64,000 nt of DNA from Gammaproteobacteria bacterium (GTDB taxonomy: Bacteria > Pseudomonadota > Gammaproteobacteria > Arenicellales > CAJQKF01). A program made the translations under genes and the position numbers. The notes under the pieces are model-generated. The model was not told where the DNA came from, did not search any database, and saw nothing but the letters and a program-made list of their open reading frames with translations. Positions 10,301 to 18,062 of this stretch are shown here, in pieces. The DNA lies in assembly GCA_030429665.1 (NCBI GenBank), contig JAUIEZ010000002.1, positions 31,120-95,119 on the forward strand. Reading direction: 5' to 3'. Within the stretch, counting starts at the first letter, position 1, and every line of letters starts with the position of its first letter.

Positions 10301-11024
10301 CAACGCGCCATTCGCCATTACCCGGGCCGCGGTGCTCTACGTGTTTCGCACCCTTGTCGACGGCCGCATGCCGATGAACGAAGGCTGCGCGCGGGCGCTT
10401 CGGATCATCGTACCCGAGGGTTCGATGCTGCGTCCCGTCCACCCGGCCGCGGTGGTGGCGGGCAACGTCGAGGTAAGCCAGGCGATCGTCGACGCGCTCT
10501 ACGGCGCGCTTGGAAATCTTGCCGCGTCCCAGGGAACGATGAACAACTTCACCTTCGGCAATACCCGTTACCAGCACTACGAAACCATCTGCGGCGGCGC
10601 CGGCGCCGGCGAGGGTTTCGATGGCGCCGACGCCGTGCACACGCACATGACCAACAGCCGTCTTACCGATCCGGAAGTGCTCGAATCGCGGTTTCCGGTC
10701 GAGCTCGAAGCCTTCGCCATTCGGCGCGGCTCCGGCGGCGACGGGCGGTGGCGCGGGGGGGACGGCGTGGTGCGTCGCGTTCGCTTCCTGGAACCGATGA
10801 CCGCCTCCCTGCTCGCCAACCGACATCGCGCGGCGCCTTTCGGACTCGCCGGCGGCAACGACGGACGCCGCGGACGGGCCTGGGTCGAGCGTCGTGACGG
10901 CACGCGCGTGCCCGTTGTCGGCACGGGGACGATCGAGGTCGACGCCGGCGATGCATTCGTTCTCGAGACGCCCGGCGGCGGTGGGTTCGGCGACCCCGAT
11001 AACCGTGCTCGCGTTGCAAGGTGA
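7383..11024 (+). CDS. Fused hydantoinase/5-oxoprolinase (HyuA-HyuB, OPLAH type)
   Basis: 1,213 residues, matching single-chain 5-oxoprolinases in which the HyuA and HyuB parts are joined. Residues ~1-680 are the actin-like HyuA ATPase half: D-R-G-G-T-F-T-D near residue 16, G-T-T-V-A-T-N-A-L near 75, and G-F-D-M-G-G-T-S-T-D near 287. Residues ~690-1200 are the HyuB half, with L-E-L-F-N-N-L-F, the R-S-A-N-I-R-E-R-L-D-F-S-C motif, H-L-G-S-M-G-E-T and a C-terminal G-x-G-G-G-F-G-D-P. Such enzymes open lactam rings (5-oxoproline, hydantoins, N-methylhydantoins) using ATP. A GGAGGAG ribosome site precedes the ATG. The divergent TRAP operon suggests import and breakdown of one compound; which ring is cleaved cannot be told. 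Confidence 0.88.
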   Translation: MRDISNCYSWDFCIDRGGTFTDIVAHGPDGEERTLKLLSDNPEHYEDAALEGIRRVLGVPTAAPIPARRVGSVKMGTTVATNALLEKQGDRTVLLVTRGFADVLRIGYQNRPDIFARRIELPQMLYARVIEVDERIAADGSVRREPDLDSATRALQSAFDEGVRSCAIAFLHACRNGVHEKAVGEIARRIGFTCVRLSHEVSAQTRYVNRADTTVVDAYLSPVLRRYVDRVAGALGDARVLFMKSNGGLTEAGRFFGRDAVLSGPAGGVVACVRTATRAGFERVIGFDMGGTSTDVCHFAGELEQSFDTTVAGARLCTPMMHIHTVAAGGGSVLHFDGNACQVGPDSAGANPGPACYRRGGPLTVTDCNVMLGRIQAHHFPAVFGDSGDQPLDTDIVRDRFEALAAHIGEATGVKHCAEQVAEGFLTVAVDAMASAIRKVSVQRGYDVSTYVMNCFGGAGGQHACRVADQLGMTRVLIHPHAGVLSAYGMGLAEIVSTRDMAVDRRLDQALLDDIEDAIAALEREALEETAAQGPARADITLRRQALVKYRDTDVALPVELTNAQSVRHSFEDDYRRQFGFIGDGNELVLESVLVTATGAAGGDRADATGGGTVSARAANAASEAEMYVDGEWRNVPVHDREILDPGAVVHGPSIVREPVATVIVESGWTATVLAGRELLLERTHTLATREDIDTGVDPVRLELFNNLFMSIAEEMGVVLQRTARSANIRERLDFSCAVFDGDGGLVANAPHMPVHLGSMGETVRLLIDQHGDTIAPGDVFLQNNPYRGGTHLPDLTVVSPVFDDEGIEPLFFVASRAHHADIGGTTPGSMPPDSRHIDEEGVLLDNVRLVEGGRFREEAIRALLSSGPWPARNIEQNLADLKAQAAANARGIRGLSEAIRQYGLDAVQAYMKHGQDHAEEQVRRAIHRLRDGHCRVPMDDDSEIRVAISVNHDERSAVVDFTGTSAQRPSNFNAPFAITRAAVLYVFRTLVDGRMPMNEGCARALRIIVPEGSMLRPVHPAAVVAGNVEVSQAIVDALYGALGNLAASQGTMNNFTFGNTRYQHYETICGGAGAGEGFDGADAVHTHMTNSRLTDPEVLESRFPVELEAFAIRRGSGGDGRWRGGDGVVRRVRFLEPMTASLLANRHRAAPFGLAGGNDGRRGRAWVERRDGTRVPVVGTGTIEVDAGDAFVLETPGGGGFGDPDNRARVAR

Positions 11025-11233
11025 AGCCCGCGGTTCGTTCACCACGAGGACTGCCGCGGCGAGGAGACTCGATCATCGGCACATCGGCGCGCGTACCGCG
11101 CGCCGACGCCGGGCCGCCGCTTACCTTGCCGATCCTGCGTCGTCGACGGGCCGGTTCGCGAAGTACCGGAGCCACGCGGCGCCTTCGGTTGGAAACTCGA
11201 CGCCGCGCGATCTCGTCGCCGCCGGCACGATCC

Positions 11234-11599
11234 TCATCCCGCGTCGTCGGTGAACGTCAGCCGGTTGCCGAACGGGTCGGTCACCGACATGTCCCGCGTC
11301 CCCCACGGCATTTTCTCCACGCCGGGGCGCGCATACTTGTAGCGTTTCGCGGTGAGTTCCGCATGAAACGCATCGACGTCGTCCACGGGTATGCGCATGG
11401 CCGCGCCGGGGCTGGCGTCGCCATGGTGCTCGGAAAGATGCAATACGCAGCGATCGCGTACGACCTGCATGTACAGCGGCGACTCCGGCTCGAACCGGTG
11501 TTCCCACTCGACGCGAAAACCGAGGTACTCGACGTAGAACGCTTTCGCCAATGACTCGTCGAAGATTCGCACAATGGGTGTCGGGCTACCGAGATTCAC
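11234..11599 (-). CDS. VOC-superfamily protein (glyoxalase/bleomycin-resistance type)
   Basis: 121 residues. The open frame runs further upstream to 11755, but GTG at 11599 with GAGGAG seven bases before it gives the normal size for a single VOC domain. The two beta-alpha-beta-beta-beta modules are visible: P-I-V-R-I-F-D-E-S-L-A-K-A-F-Y near residue 7, and I-P-V-D-D-V-D-A-F-H near residue 75, ending M-S-V-T-D-P-F-G-N-R-L-T-F. This is the subgroup usually annotated as glyoxalase superfamily or bleomycin-binding-like. The substrate is unknown. It is divergent from the thioesterase gene to its right. Confidence 0.8.
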   Translation of the reverse strand: MNLGSPTPIVRIFDESLAKAFYVEYLGFRVEWEHRFEPESPLYMQVVRDRCVLHLSEHHGDASPGAAMRIPVDDVDAFHAELTAKRYKYARPGVEKMPWGTRDMSVTDPFGNRLTFTDDAG

Positions 11600-11772
11600 G
11601 ACTTGCTCCTCGCGATAAGAAATGGATCGGTTCAACATGAGCCGAAACACCGGGCCCCGGTCCGTAGGGTAACAGCACCGCGACCGATCGGGGACCGCCG
11701 CGGCCGACGCTGACGACGCGCGGTGTATCCGTGCTATAAATCGCCTGGAAAGCAACCGCCGTGTGAACCGAC

Positions 11773-12216
11773 GTGAAAGACACCCTGAGGGCCGGCATCC
11801 GCTACGAGCACCGCTTCGTGGTGCCTTCGTCCAAGACCGTTCCGGCGCTGTATCCCGAGGCCGAAGAATTTCTCGCCATGCCCGAGGTGTTCGCCACGGG
11901 TTACCTTGTCGGTTTCCTGGAATGGGCTTGCGTCAAGGCGGTCAATCCCCACCTCGACTGGCCGGCCGAGCTGACGCTGGGCACGCACATCGACGTGAGC
12001 CACGAAGCGGCGACACCGCCGGGCATGGAAGTCACCGCCAGCGTCGAGCTCGTGGAGGTGAGCGGTCGCAAACTTTCCTTCCTCGTCGAGGCGCACGACG
12101 GCGTGGACATCATTTCGCGCGGACGGCACGAGCGCTTCGTCGTCGACCGCTCGCGCTTCGACACACGCGTCGGCGAGAAACGGGCGAGCCACGGCACAGG
12201 CGGCGAGTCATCATGA
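11773..12216 (+). CDS. FlK-like hotdog thioesterase
   Basis: 147 residues from a GTG start. The sequence follows the fluoroacetyl-CoA thioesterase (FlK) subgroup of hotdog proteins: [10 protein letters not shown] at about residues 19-28 and [18 protein letters not shown] at 36-53. Thr42 and Glu50 coincide with the catalytic Thr42 and Glu50 known for FlK, and His77 lies close to the position of FlK His76. It probably hydrolyses a small acyl-CoA; whether fluoroacetyl-CoA is a real substrate cannot be judged because most homologues act on other acyl groups. Its stop overlaps the start of the next gene (ATGA), so the two are translationally coupled. Confidence 0.82.
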   Translation: MKDTLRAGIRYEHRFVVPSSKTVPALYPEAEEFLAMPEVFATGYLVGFLEWACVKAVNPHLDWPAELTLGTHIDVSHEAATPPGMEVTASVELVEVSGRKLSFLVEAHDGVDIISRGRHERFVVDRSRFDTRVGEKRASHGTGGESS

Positions 12217-12629
12217 AGTTGCTCGTCAACATCGACGTGGACGACCTCCCCCGCGCCATCGAGTTCTATACCGACGCGTTCGGCCTGTCCGTGGGCCGCC
12301 GATTCGCCGACTCGGGCGTCGAACTGACCGGCGCTGCCGTTCCGCTGTACCTTCTCGCCAAGGAAGCCGGGTCGCTGGCGGCGCCTACCACGACGCGACC
12401 GCGAGACTACGAGAGGCATTGGACGCCCGTGCACCTCGACTTCGTGGTCGACGACATCGATGCCGCGCTCTCCCGCGCGCTGCGAGCCGGCGCGGTGCTG
12501 GAGAAGCCGGTCAGCGACGCCGCCTACGGCCGCCTCGCGCTGCTCGCCGACCCGTTCGGCCACGGCCTGTGCCTGATCGAGTTCAGCGAGGCCGGCTACG
12601 ATGCCATCGCCGACCCGGACGCACCGTGA
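12213..12629 (+). CDS. VOC-family protein
   Basis: 138 residues. The start ATG at 12213 overlaps the stop of the thioesterase gene by four bases. The first module begins [19 protein letters not shown] and the second [13 protein letters not shown], ending [14 protein letters not shown]. Candidate metal ligands are His in V-H-L-D-F and Glu in L-I-E-F. This matches dioxygenase/glyoxalase-like VOC proteins of unknown substrate. Its own stop overlaps the next start (GTGA), placing it in a tightly coupled three-gene unit. Confidence 0.85.
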   Translation: MKLLVNIDVDDLPRAIEFYTDAFGLSVGRRFADSGVELTGAAVPLYLLAKEAGSLAAPTTTRPRDYERHWTPVHLDFVVDDIDAALSRALRAGAVLEKPVSDAAYGRLALLADPFGHGLCLIEFSEAGYDAIADPDAP

Positions 12630-13264
12630 ACGGTCCGTCGCCGAACGCCGTCCACCCGATGACCGGCTTCCCGCAGGTGTGCTTTATCCGCAACACCGTG
12701 GACAACCCGAACATCGAGATCGGTGAGTACACTTACTACGACGATCCCGACGGCGCCGAGGACTTCGAGCGCAACGTGCTCTATCATTATCCCTTCAGCG
12801 GCGACAAGCTCGTCATTGGTCGATTCTGCGCCATCGCGCGACAGGCGAAATTTTTGATGAACGGCGCCAATCACCGTCTCGACGGATTCTCCACCTACCC
12901 GTTCGAAATCTTCGGCAATGGATGGGAAAGCGCGGCCGCCGCCGCGCCGGACTATCCCGACAAGGGCGACACCGTCGTGGGTAACGACGTGTGGATCGGC
13001 TACGACGCGCTGGTCATGCCGGGCGTCACCATCGGCAACGGCGCCATCGTCGCTGCCCGCTCGGTGGTGACCGGCGACGTGCCCGCCTACGCCGTGGTGG
13101 GCGGTAATCCGGCGCGAGTGATCCGCCGGCGATTCGGCGACGAAGCCATCGCGGCCCTGGAGGAGATCGCCTGGTGGCATTGGCCGGTCGAACAGGTGAC
13201 CGCCAACCTGCGACACATCGTCGCGGCCGACATCGACGCGCTGCGCCGATGCTCGGCCCCGTGA
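12626..13264 (+). CDS. CatB/Vat-type xenobiotic O-acetyltransferase
   Basis: 212 residues from a GTG that overlaps the preceding stop by four bases; ATG at 12659 is an alternative start. The protein is a left-handed beta-helix acetyltransferase: [40 protein letters not shown] and [10 protein letters not shown] are hexapeptide repeats. N-G-A-N-H-R-L-D-G carries the His that is catalytic in Vat and CatB enzymes, followed by S-T-Y-P-F. Family members acetylate streptogramin A or chloramphenicol, but many chromosomal copies have other acceptors. A resistance role is possible but not shown. Confidence 0.86.
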   Translation: MNGPSPNAVHPMTGFPQVCFIRNTVDNPNIEIGEYTYYDDPDGAEDFERNVLYHYPFSGDKLVIGRFCAIARQAKFLMNGANHRLDGFSTYPFEIFGNGWESAAAAAPDYPDKGDTVVGNDVWIGYDALVMPGVTIGNGAIVAARSVVTGDVPAYAVVGGNPARVIRRRFGDEAIAALEEIAWWHWPVEQVTANLRHIVAADIDALRRCSAP

Positions 13265-13295
13265 CCCGCTCATCCACCCCCTACCGAACGGCGCC

Positions 13296-13913
13296 ATGAA
13301 TCTCGAGTTCGAGTCCGAACGACTGTCGTACACGCCGCTGACGTCGGACGACCTGGATATCGCCCTCGCGCTGTTCACCGACGAGGCGGTGACTCGCTAC
13401 GTGTGCGACGTGCATACGCCGGCGCAGGTCAAGCAATCCATGGCCGACAGCGTCCGGCGTGGCGGCGACGGGTGTATCGGTATCTGGTGCGTCCGCCGGC
13501 AGGACAACGGCGAGAAGATCGGCACGACGGTCATCCTCCCCATGCCCATCGAGCACATCGACACGGAGTGGGAACTGGTGGTGCCGGGACAGTGGCCGTC
13601 GGTGGACCTCGAGATCGGCTATCTGCTCAGGCGAAGCGCGTGGGGCAGGGGGTACGCGACGGAGATCGGGCATCGCATACTGCGATTCGCCTTCGAGGAA
13701 ACGCCGCTCGAGGAGGTCGTCGCCGTGACCGATCCAGACAACCACGCGTCGAAACGCGTACTGACGAAAATCGGCATGCGCGCCGAGGGCACCCGCCGCG
13801 CGTACGCCAGCGATTGCTGCGCCTTTCGCCTGAACCGCGCGCAGTGGTTGTCGCAACGAAACCGCGGCGCCGGCGGAACCGACCCCGGGGCGAATGCCAA
13901 ACCCGGAGCCTGA
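13296..13913 (+). CDS. GNAT-family N-acetyltransferase (RimJ-like)
   Basis: 205 residues. The start follows the RimJ/RimL subgroup, with L-E-F-E-S-E-R-L-S-Y-T-P-L-T near the N-terminus. The acetyl-CoA binding segment is A-W-G-R-G-Y-A-T-E-I-G at about residues 115-125, and the conserved V-T-D-P-D-N-H-A-S-K-R-V-L-T-K-I-G-M follows at about 146. Such proteins transfer an acetyl group from acetyl-CoA to an amine of a protein or small molecule; the target is unknown. It lies 31 bp after the CatB-type gene and just before a small VOC-like gene, all on the plus strand. Confidence 0.85.
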   Translation: MNLEFESERLSYTPLTSDDLDIALALFTDEAVTRYVCDVHTPAQVKQSMADSVRRGGDGCIGIWCVRRQDNGEKIGTTVILPMPIEHIDTEWELVVPGQWPSVDLEIGYLLRRSAWGRGYATEIGHRILRFAFEETPLEEVVAVTDPDNHASKRVLTKIGMRAEGTRRAYASDCCAFRLNRAQWLSQRNRGAGGTDPGANAKPGA

Positions 13914-13921
13914 GAGAACCA

Positions 13922-14245
13922 ATGAAGCGAATTCACATTGCCCTCGGCGTCGCCGACATCGACGCGTCCGTGGCCGACTACAGCCGCCGCCTGGATGCAT
14001 CACCGGTATTGGTGATCCCCGGCGAGTACGCGCTCTGGCGCACCGAGTGCTTGAACCTGTCGATCCGCAAGGCGGCCGATGACGGTTCGCCGCTTCGTCA
14101 TTTGGGCATCGAGACGCCGGACGCCGAATCGTTTTCCGCCGACGTGGATTGCAACGGCATTACCTGGGAACGATTTTCCGCCTCGCAGCAGGCCGATGAA
14201 ATCAGGGAGACCTGGCCAGGATTCGGTTATTCGCCGGATTCATGA
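13922..14245 (+). CDS. Small VOC-like protein (glyoxalase fold)
   Basis: 107 residues, eight bases after the GNAT gene. It begins M-K-R-I-H-I-A-L-G-V-A-D-I-D-A-S-V-A-D-Y, a typical first VOC strand and helix, and ends with a short aromatic G-F-G-Y-S-P-D-S. The central N-L-S-I-R-K and H-L-G-I-E segments fit a VOC beta sheet. It is shorter than standard two-module VOC proteins, so the C-terminal strand may be missing or divergent. The last six bases overlap the end of the convergent histidine kinase gene. The function is unknown. Confidence 0.65.
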   Translation: MKRIHIALGVADIDASVADYSRRLDASPVLVIPGEYALWRTECLNLSIRKAADDGSPLRHLGIETPDAESFSADVDCNGITWERFSASQQADEIRETWPGFGYSPDS

Positions 14246-16957
14246 CGACTCGGACGCGTGCGGGTGATTCTCGCCCGATCCGCCGCGCAAGGCAGCCGCG
14301 ATCGCACTGGCAAGGGAATCCGATGCAGCGGGCTTGGATACGTAGACGATGGATGACTCGCGCGCCCGCAGCGCGTCCACCGAGTCGCTGTAGCCCGACG
14401 CCAGCACCGCCGGCAGATCCGGCCGCAGCGCGCGCACACGCTGAATCAGGTTCATCCCGGTTAACGCCGGCATGGTCTGGTCGGTGAGCAGCACGTCGAA
14501 GGCACGGGGATCGGAGACGAAGCGCTCGAGCGCCTCTTCGCTGGACGCGCATACCGTGCAATCGTAGCCGTAGCCAGCCAGCGCCTCGGCGGACAGTCGG
14601 GCCAACTCGGGCTCATCGTCGACGACGAGCACGCGCCGACCTTCGCCCGCGCCCGGTGCGTCGGCGCCCGGCGAATTTCCATTCTGGAGCGCTGATTCCG
14701 CGACCGTCGCGGGCGGGAACAGCACGCGAAACACGGTCCCCCGGCCGGGGGCCGATTCCAGCACGACGTGGGCGTCGTGGCGCTGGATGATGCCCTGGAC
14801 CACCGCCAGCCCCATGCCGACACCTTCGCCCACGTCCTTGGTGGTAAAGAAGGGCTCGAAGATGTGATCGATCACGGACGAATCCATGCCCGACCCCGTG
14901 TCGGCAACGCTCAACTCCACCCAGTGTCCGTGCAACCGGCGATGACACGCGGCGCATTCGGCGTCGTCGATATGCGAGCTTTTCAGGTTCACCCGAATCG
15001 AACCGACGCCCCTCATGGCGTCGCGCGCGTTCAGGCACAGGTTCATGACGATCTGCTGCAGGCCTACGCTGTCGACGGAGACGTCCGGCAAATTTTCCTC
15101 GTGGGCGAACGACATCGCGATGCTCGAGGGAATCACCGGACGCAACATGTCCACGTACCCGGCCACGAGCGGCGCGAGTTGCAGGTTCTGCGCCTTGACG
15201 ACCTCGCTTCGGCTGTAGGTGAGCATTTGCGAAACCAGGTTACGCGCGCGCTCGGAAGCGGACATGACGGTATCGAGGTAGTTGGTCAGGCCGGGGTCGG
15301 CATTGTTACCGGATTTCTTCAGGGCCAGGGCCGTGTAGCCCATGATGATGCCGAGAATGTTGTTGAAATCGTGCGCGATGCCGCCGGTCAACTGGCCCAG
15401 TGCCTGCATCTTGTGGGACTGGCTCGCTTCGCGCTGCAGCCGCTCCCTTTCGCTCTCGGCCTGCTTGCGAGTCGTGATGTCGGCGAACATCGCGACGTAC
15501 TCGACGGGCTCGCCGCTCGCGTCGCGTACCGCGGAGATGGTCTGCCAAGTGGGATAGACCTGTCCGTTCTTGCGGCGATTGTAGAGCTCTCCCTCCCAGT
15601 GACCGGTGGACAGGAGCTGCTGCCAAATCTGCTGGTAAAGGTCCTCGTCGTGGCGTTCGGACTTGAGCAGCGATGCCTTGCGGCCAATGGCTTCCTCGGG
15701 ATCATATCCCGTTATCCGGGTGAACGCCGGGTTGACCAGCTTGATCACCCCGCGACGGTCGGTAATCAGGATGGCCTCGGAGCTGACGGAGAACACCACG
15801 GCCGACTCGCGCGCCATCTGGTTGGCGCGCTCGCGCTCCGCCAACCCTTCGAGGAAGCGGTTGAACAGGTTGGTCAGCTCGCCGATTTCGCCGGTGCCGC
15901 CGCCGGGCAGCGGTTGTACATCGTCGGCGCCCGCGTTCAGTCGCCTGAACGATTGAGCGATGCGGTCGGCCGGCGTCACCACCGAACGCGAAAACCGCAT
16001 CGAGATCACCGCCACGATCAGAACCGCGAGCGTCACCGCGATGATGGTGCGGTCACGAAGCTGCTCGAAGCCGGACAGTATCGCGTCCCGCGGCGTCAGC
16101 GACAACAGGCTCCATCCGGCACGCTCCAGCGGCACCAGCACGCGGTACCAGATCCGGTCATCCACCTCAACCATGTGACCCGACGCGCCTCGCTCCATGA
16201 CCCGGGAAAAGCTGCCGTCCGGCGCGGCCGTTCCTTCGGCCGTGCCGGCGGAATGGAAGATCACGCGGCCGTGCTGGTCAAGGAGCACGCGGCTGCTCGC
16301 CACACTGCGCTCGGCGCCCGCAAACTGTCCGGCGAGGTGGTCGAGACTGTAGTTGACCATGATCACGCCGGTTTCGATGCGTTCGAGGTTCTCGCGGTCG
16401 ACGTCGTAGAGGATCTTGATCGCGGGAAGCACGCGCTGGGTGCCGGAGCGGTGGTTGATGTTCTGCTCGACACCCGGCCAGAAGATGCGCGCGCCGCTCT
16501 CGCGCGCCTGCTGGATGAGCGGCGCCGCGTGCTCGGCGAACCCGGGGTCGAAATCCAGCGTGTCGCCGACGCGAAAGTGCGTTCCCCGGCGGCCGAACAG
16601 ATGGATGGAGACGATGCCGCGAACGTTGAGGTAGCCGTTGAGTATGCTGCCGACGCGCGCCTCGGTGGCGAGTTGGCGAAACGCGGTGACGGATTCGAAC
16701 GGCTGGTCGAGTTCGGTACGAATCAACTCGACACCGGAAATGTTGTCGATCAGGCTTTCGACTTGTTCCTGTATGAGGATGATGTGCTGTCGTTCGGCCT
16801 CCAGGAGGTTGCGCTGGTCGATCAGGGCCCGCCGTACGAAGGAGTCCGAAAGGGAGAAATACGTCGAGACTGCGACGAGCAGCAGCGGCACGACGCCCAC
16901 CAGGGCCAGGTAGACGAAAACCTGCCGTGTCAGGCTCCAGTTTCTGAAGGCGTGCAT
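14240..16957 (-). CDS. Hybrid sensor histidine kinase with receiver domain
   Basis: 905 residues. In order: membrane segment ~13-36; large periplasmic sensor region ~37-300; second membrane segment ~303-322; HAMP ~323-378; PAS ~385-500 (N-P-A-F-T-R-I-T-G-Y-D-P); HisKA with phospho-acceptor His529 in G-G-I-A-H-D-F-N-N-I; HATPase_c ~630-750 with N-A-R-D-A-M, D-T-G-S-G-M and G-M-G-L-A-V-V; and a receiver ~774-890 with D780/D781, phospho-acceptor Asp826 (L-L-T-D-Q-T-M-P) and Lys875. A C-A-A-C-H motif (~668-672) interrupts the ATPase domain. No output regulator is nearby. The gene follows an orphan sugar-binding protein by 40 bp, which suggests the pair forms one sensor, like LuxP-LuxQ. Confidence 0.9.
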   Translation of the reverse strand: MHAFRNWSLTRQVFVYLALVGVVPLLLVAVSTYFSLSDSFVRRALIDQRNLLEAERQHIILIQEQVESLIDNISGVELIRTELDQPFESVTAFRQLATEARVGSILNGYLNVRGIVSIHLFGRRGTHFRVGDTLDFDPGFAEHAAPLIQQARESGARIFWPGVEQNINHRSGTQRVLPAIKILYDVDRENLERIETGVIMVNYSLDHLAGQFAGAERSVASSRVLLDQHGRVIFHSAGTAEGTAAPDGSFSRVMERGASGHMVEVDDRIWYRVLVPLERAGWSLLSLTPRDAILSGFEQLRDRTIIAVTLAVLIVAVISMRFSRSVVTPADRIAQSFRRLNAGADDVQPLPGGGTGEIGELTNLFNRFLEGLAERERANQMARESAVVFSVSSEAILITDRRGVIKLVNPAFTRITGYDPEEAIGRKASLLKSERHDEDLYQQIWQQLLSTGHWEGELYNRRKNGQVYPTWQTISAVRDASGEPVEYVAMFADITTRKQAESERERLQREASQSHKMQALGQLTGGIAHDFNNILGIIMGYTALALKKSGNNADPGLTNYLDTVMSASERARNLVSQMLTYSRSEVVKAQNLQLAPLVAGYVDMLRPVIPSSIAMSFAHEENLPDVSVDSVGLQQIVMNLCLNARDAMRGVGSIRVNLKSSHIDDAECAACHRRLHGHWVELSVADTGSGMDSSVIDHIFEPFFTTKDVGEGVGMGLAVVQGIIQRHDAHVVLESAPGRGTVFRVLFPPATVAESALQNGNSPGADAPGAGEGRRVLVVDDEPELARLSAEALAGYGYDCTVCASSEEALERFVSDPRAFDVLLTDQTMPALTGMNLIQRVRALRPDLPAVLASGYSDSVDALRARESSIVYVSKPAASDSLASAIAAALRGGSGENHPHASESS

Positions 16958-16997
16958 GATCCGGTGATTGGCGGCTCGATCAGCGACGGCACAACCG

Positions 16998-17960
16998 TCA
17001 ATCGTCGAGATTCTCCGCGGTCACGAGCCGGGTGTCGACCAGTGTCTCGGCGGGCAACGTCTCGCCGCGCAGCGCCCGCACGGCGTATTCGACGCCCAGA
17101 TAGCCCTGCCGGCCGGCGCGCTGGTCGACCGTCGCCTGCAGCGGGCCCTCGCCGATCGCCTCACGCGCCTGGACCAGCGCGTCGAATCCCGCCACCAGGA
17201 TGTCGTCCCTGCCCGCCTCCTCGATGGCGTTGATGGCACCGAGCGCCATCATGTCGTTGGCTGCGAACAACAGCGTCACGTCGGGATGTTGTTCGAGCCA
17301 GCGTTTCATGAGTTCGTACCCCTCCTCGATTTTCCAGTTGGCGCTCTGCATGTCGACAACCGATATGTCCGGCATGTCCGCGAACGCGTCCAGCGCGCCC
17401 TGCTTGCGATGCTCGGCATTGATGGCGCCGCGAATGCCCTCCATGACCAGCGCCTTGGCCGGACCGTTCGTCTTGGCGGCGATGTAGGCGGCGCTCGAGC
17501 GCGCGCCGAGCCGGTTGTCCACGCTGATGAACGGAACGCCTTCGAGCCCGACGCTGGCGGAAAACTCCGGGTCGAGCCGATTGTCGATGTTGATCACGAC
17601 GATTCCCGCGTCGCGAGCCGACTTGAGCACCGGCACCAGCGCGACGGAGTCGCCCGGCGCGATGACGATGGCATCGACACCCTGCCGGACGAGGTCCTCG
17701 ACGATGCCGATCTGTTGCTCGGTCTTGACCAGGAGTTCAATGCCCAACTCGTCCTCGGCGCGGCGAGCGCCGCGTTCCATGTCGACAAAGAAGGGATTGG
17801 TCAGGGTCTTCATGACCAATGCCACGGTCAGCTCGTCGGCGGGGCCGGGATCGCTTACGACCGCCTCCGGCGAACCCTGATCGCACGCCGTCGCCAGAAC
17901 GGCGGCCGCCAGCCACGCGGCCTGGCGACGGAGAAAGCGCGAGAAGTTGTAAACGTTCAT
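16998..17960 (-). CDS. Sugar-type periplasmic binding protein, possible lipoprotein, orphan
   Basis: 320 residues from ATG 17960. The N-terminus is basic then hydrophobic and ends L-A-T-A-C-D at residues 22-27, a somewhat weak lipobox; Cys26 would be the lipidated residue. The mature protein is a ribose/galactose-binding-like (Peripla_BP_4) fold: V-A-L-V-M-K-T-L-T-N-P-F-F near the start, G-V-D-A-I-V-I-A-P-G-D near 115, F-A-A-N-D-M-M-A-L-G near 230 and V-A-G-F-D near 255. No ABC ATPase or permease genes are adjacent; instead a hybrid histidine kinase follows 40 bp downstream. It therefore probably delivers a ligand signal to that kinase instead of feeding a transporter (inference). Confidence 0.85.
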   Translation of the reverse strand: MNVYNFSRFLRRQAAWLAAAVLATACDQGSPEAVVSDPGPADELTVALVMKTLTNPFFVDMERGARRAEDELGIELLVKTEQQIGIVEDLVRQGVDAIVIAPGDSVALVPVLKSARDAGIVVINIDNRLDPEFSASVGLEGVPFISVDNRLGARSSAAYIAAKTNGPAKALVMEGIRGAINAEHRKQGALDAFADMPDISVVDMQSANWKIEEGYELMKRWLEQHPDVTLLFAANDMMALGAINAIEEAGRDDILVAGFDALVQAREAIGEGPLQATVDQRAGRQGYLGVEYAVRALRGETLPAETLVDTRLVTAENLDD

Positions 17961-18062
17961 GCGGCGGCACCATGAGCGGGAAAATGGTCGTTCCCGCCCA
18001 ATTGTGTCGGCAGTCGCGTCAAAAACTGAAGCCGCGACCTCCACTCGCGTTCCGCGGCCCGT

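Noticed and set aside
11600-11755. Longer N-terminus for the minus-strand VOC protein
   Set aside because: GTG 11599 has GAGGAG and gives a standard VOC length; the extension is low-complexity and not VOC-like.
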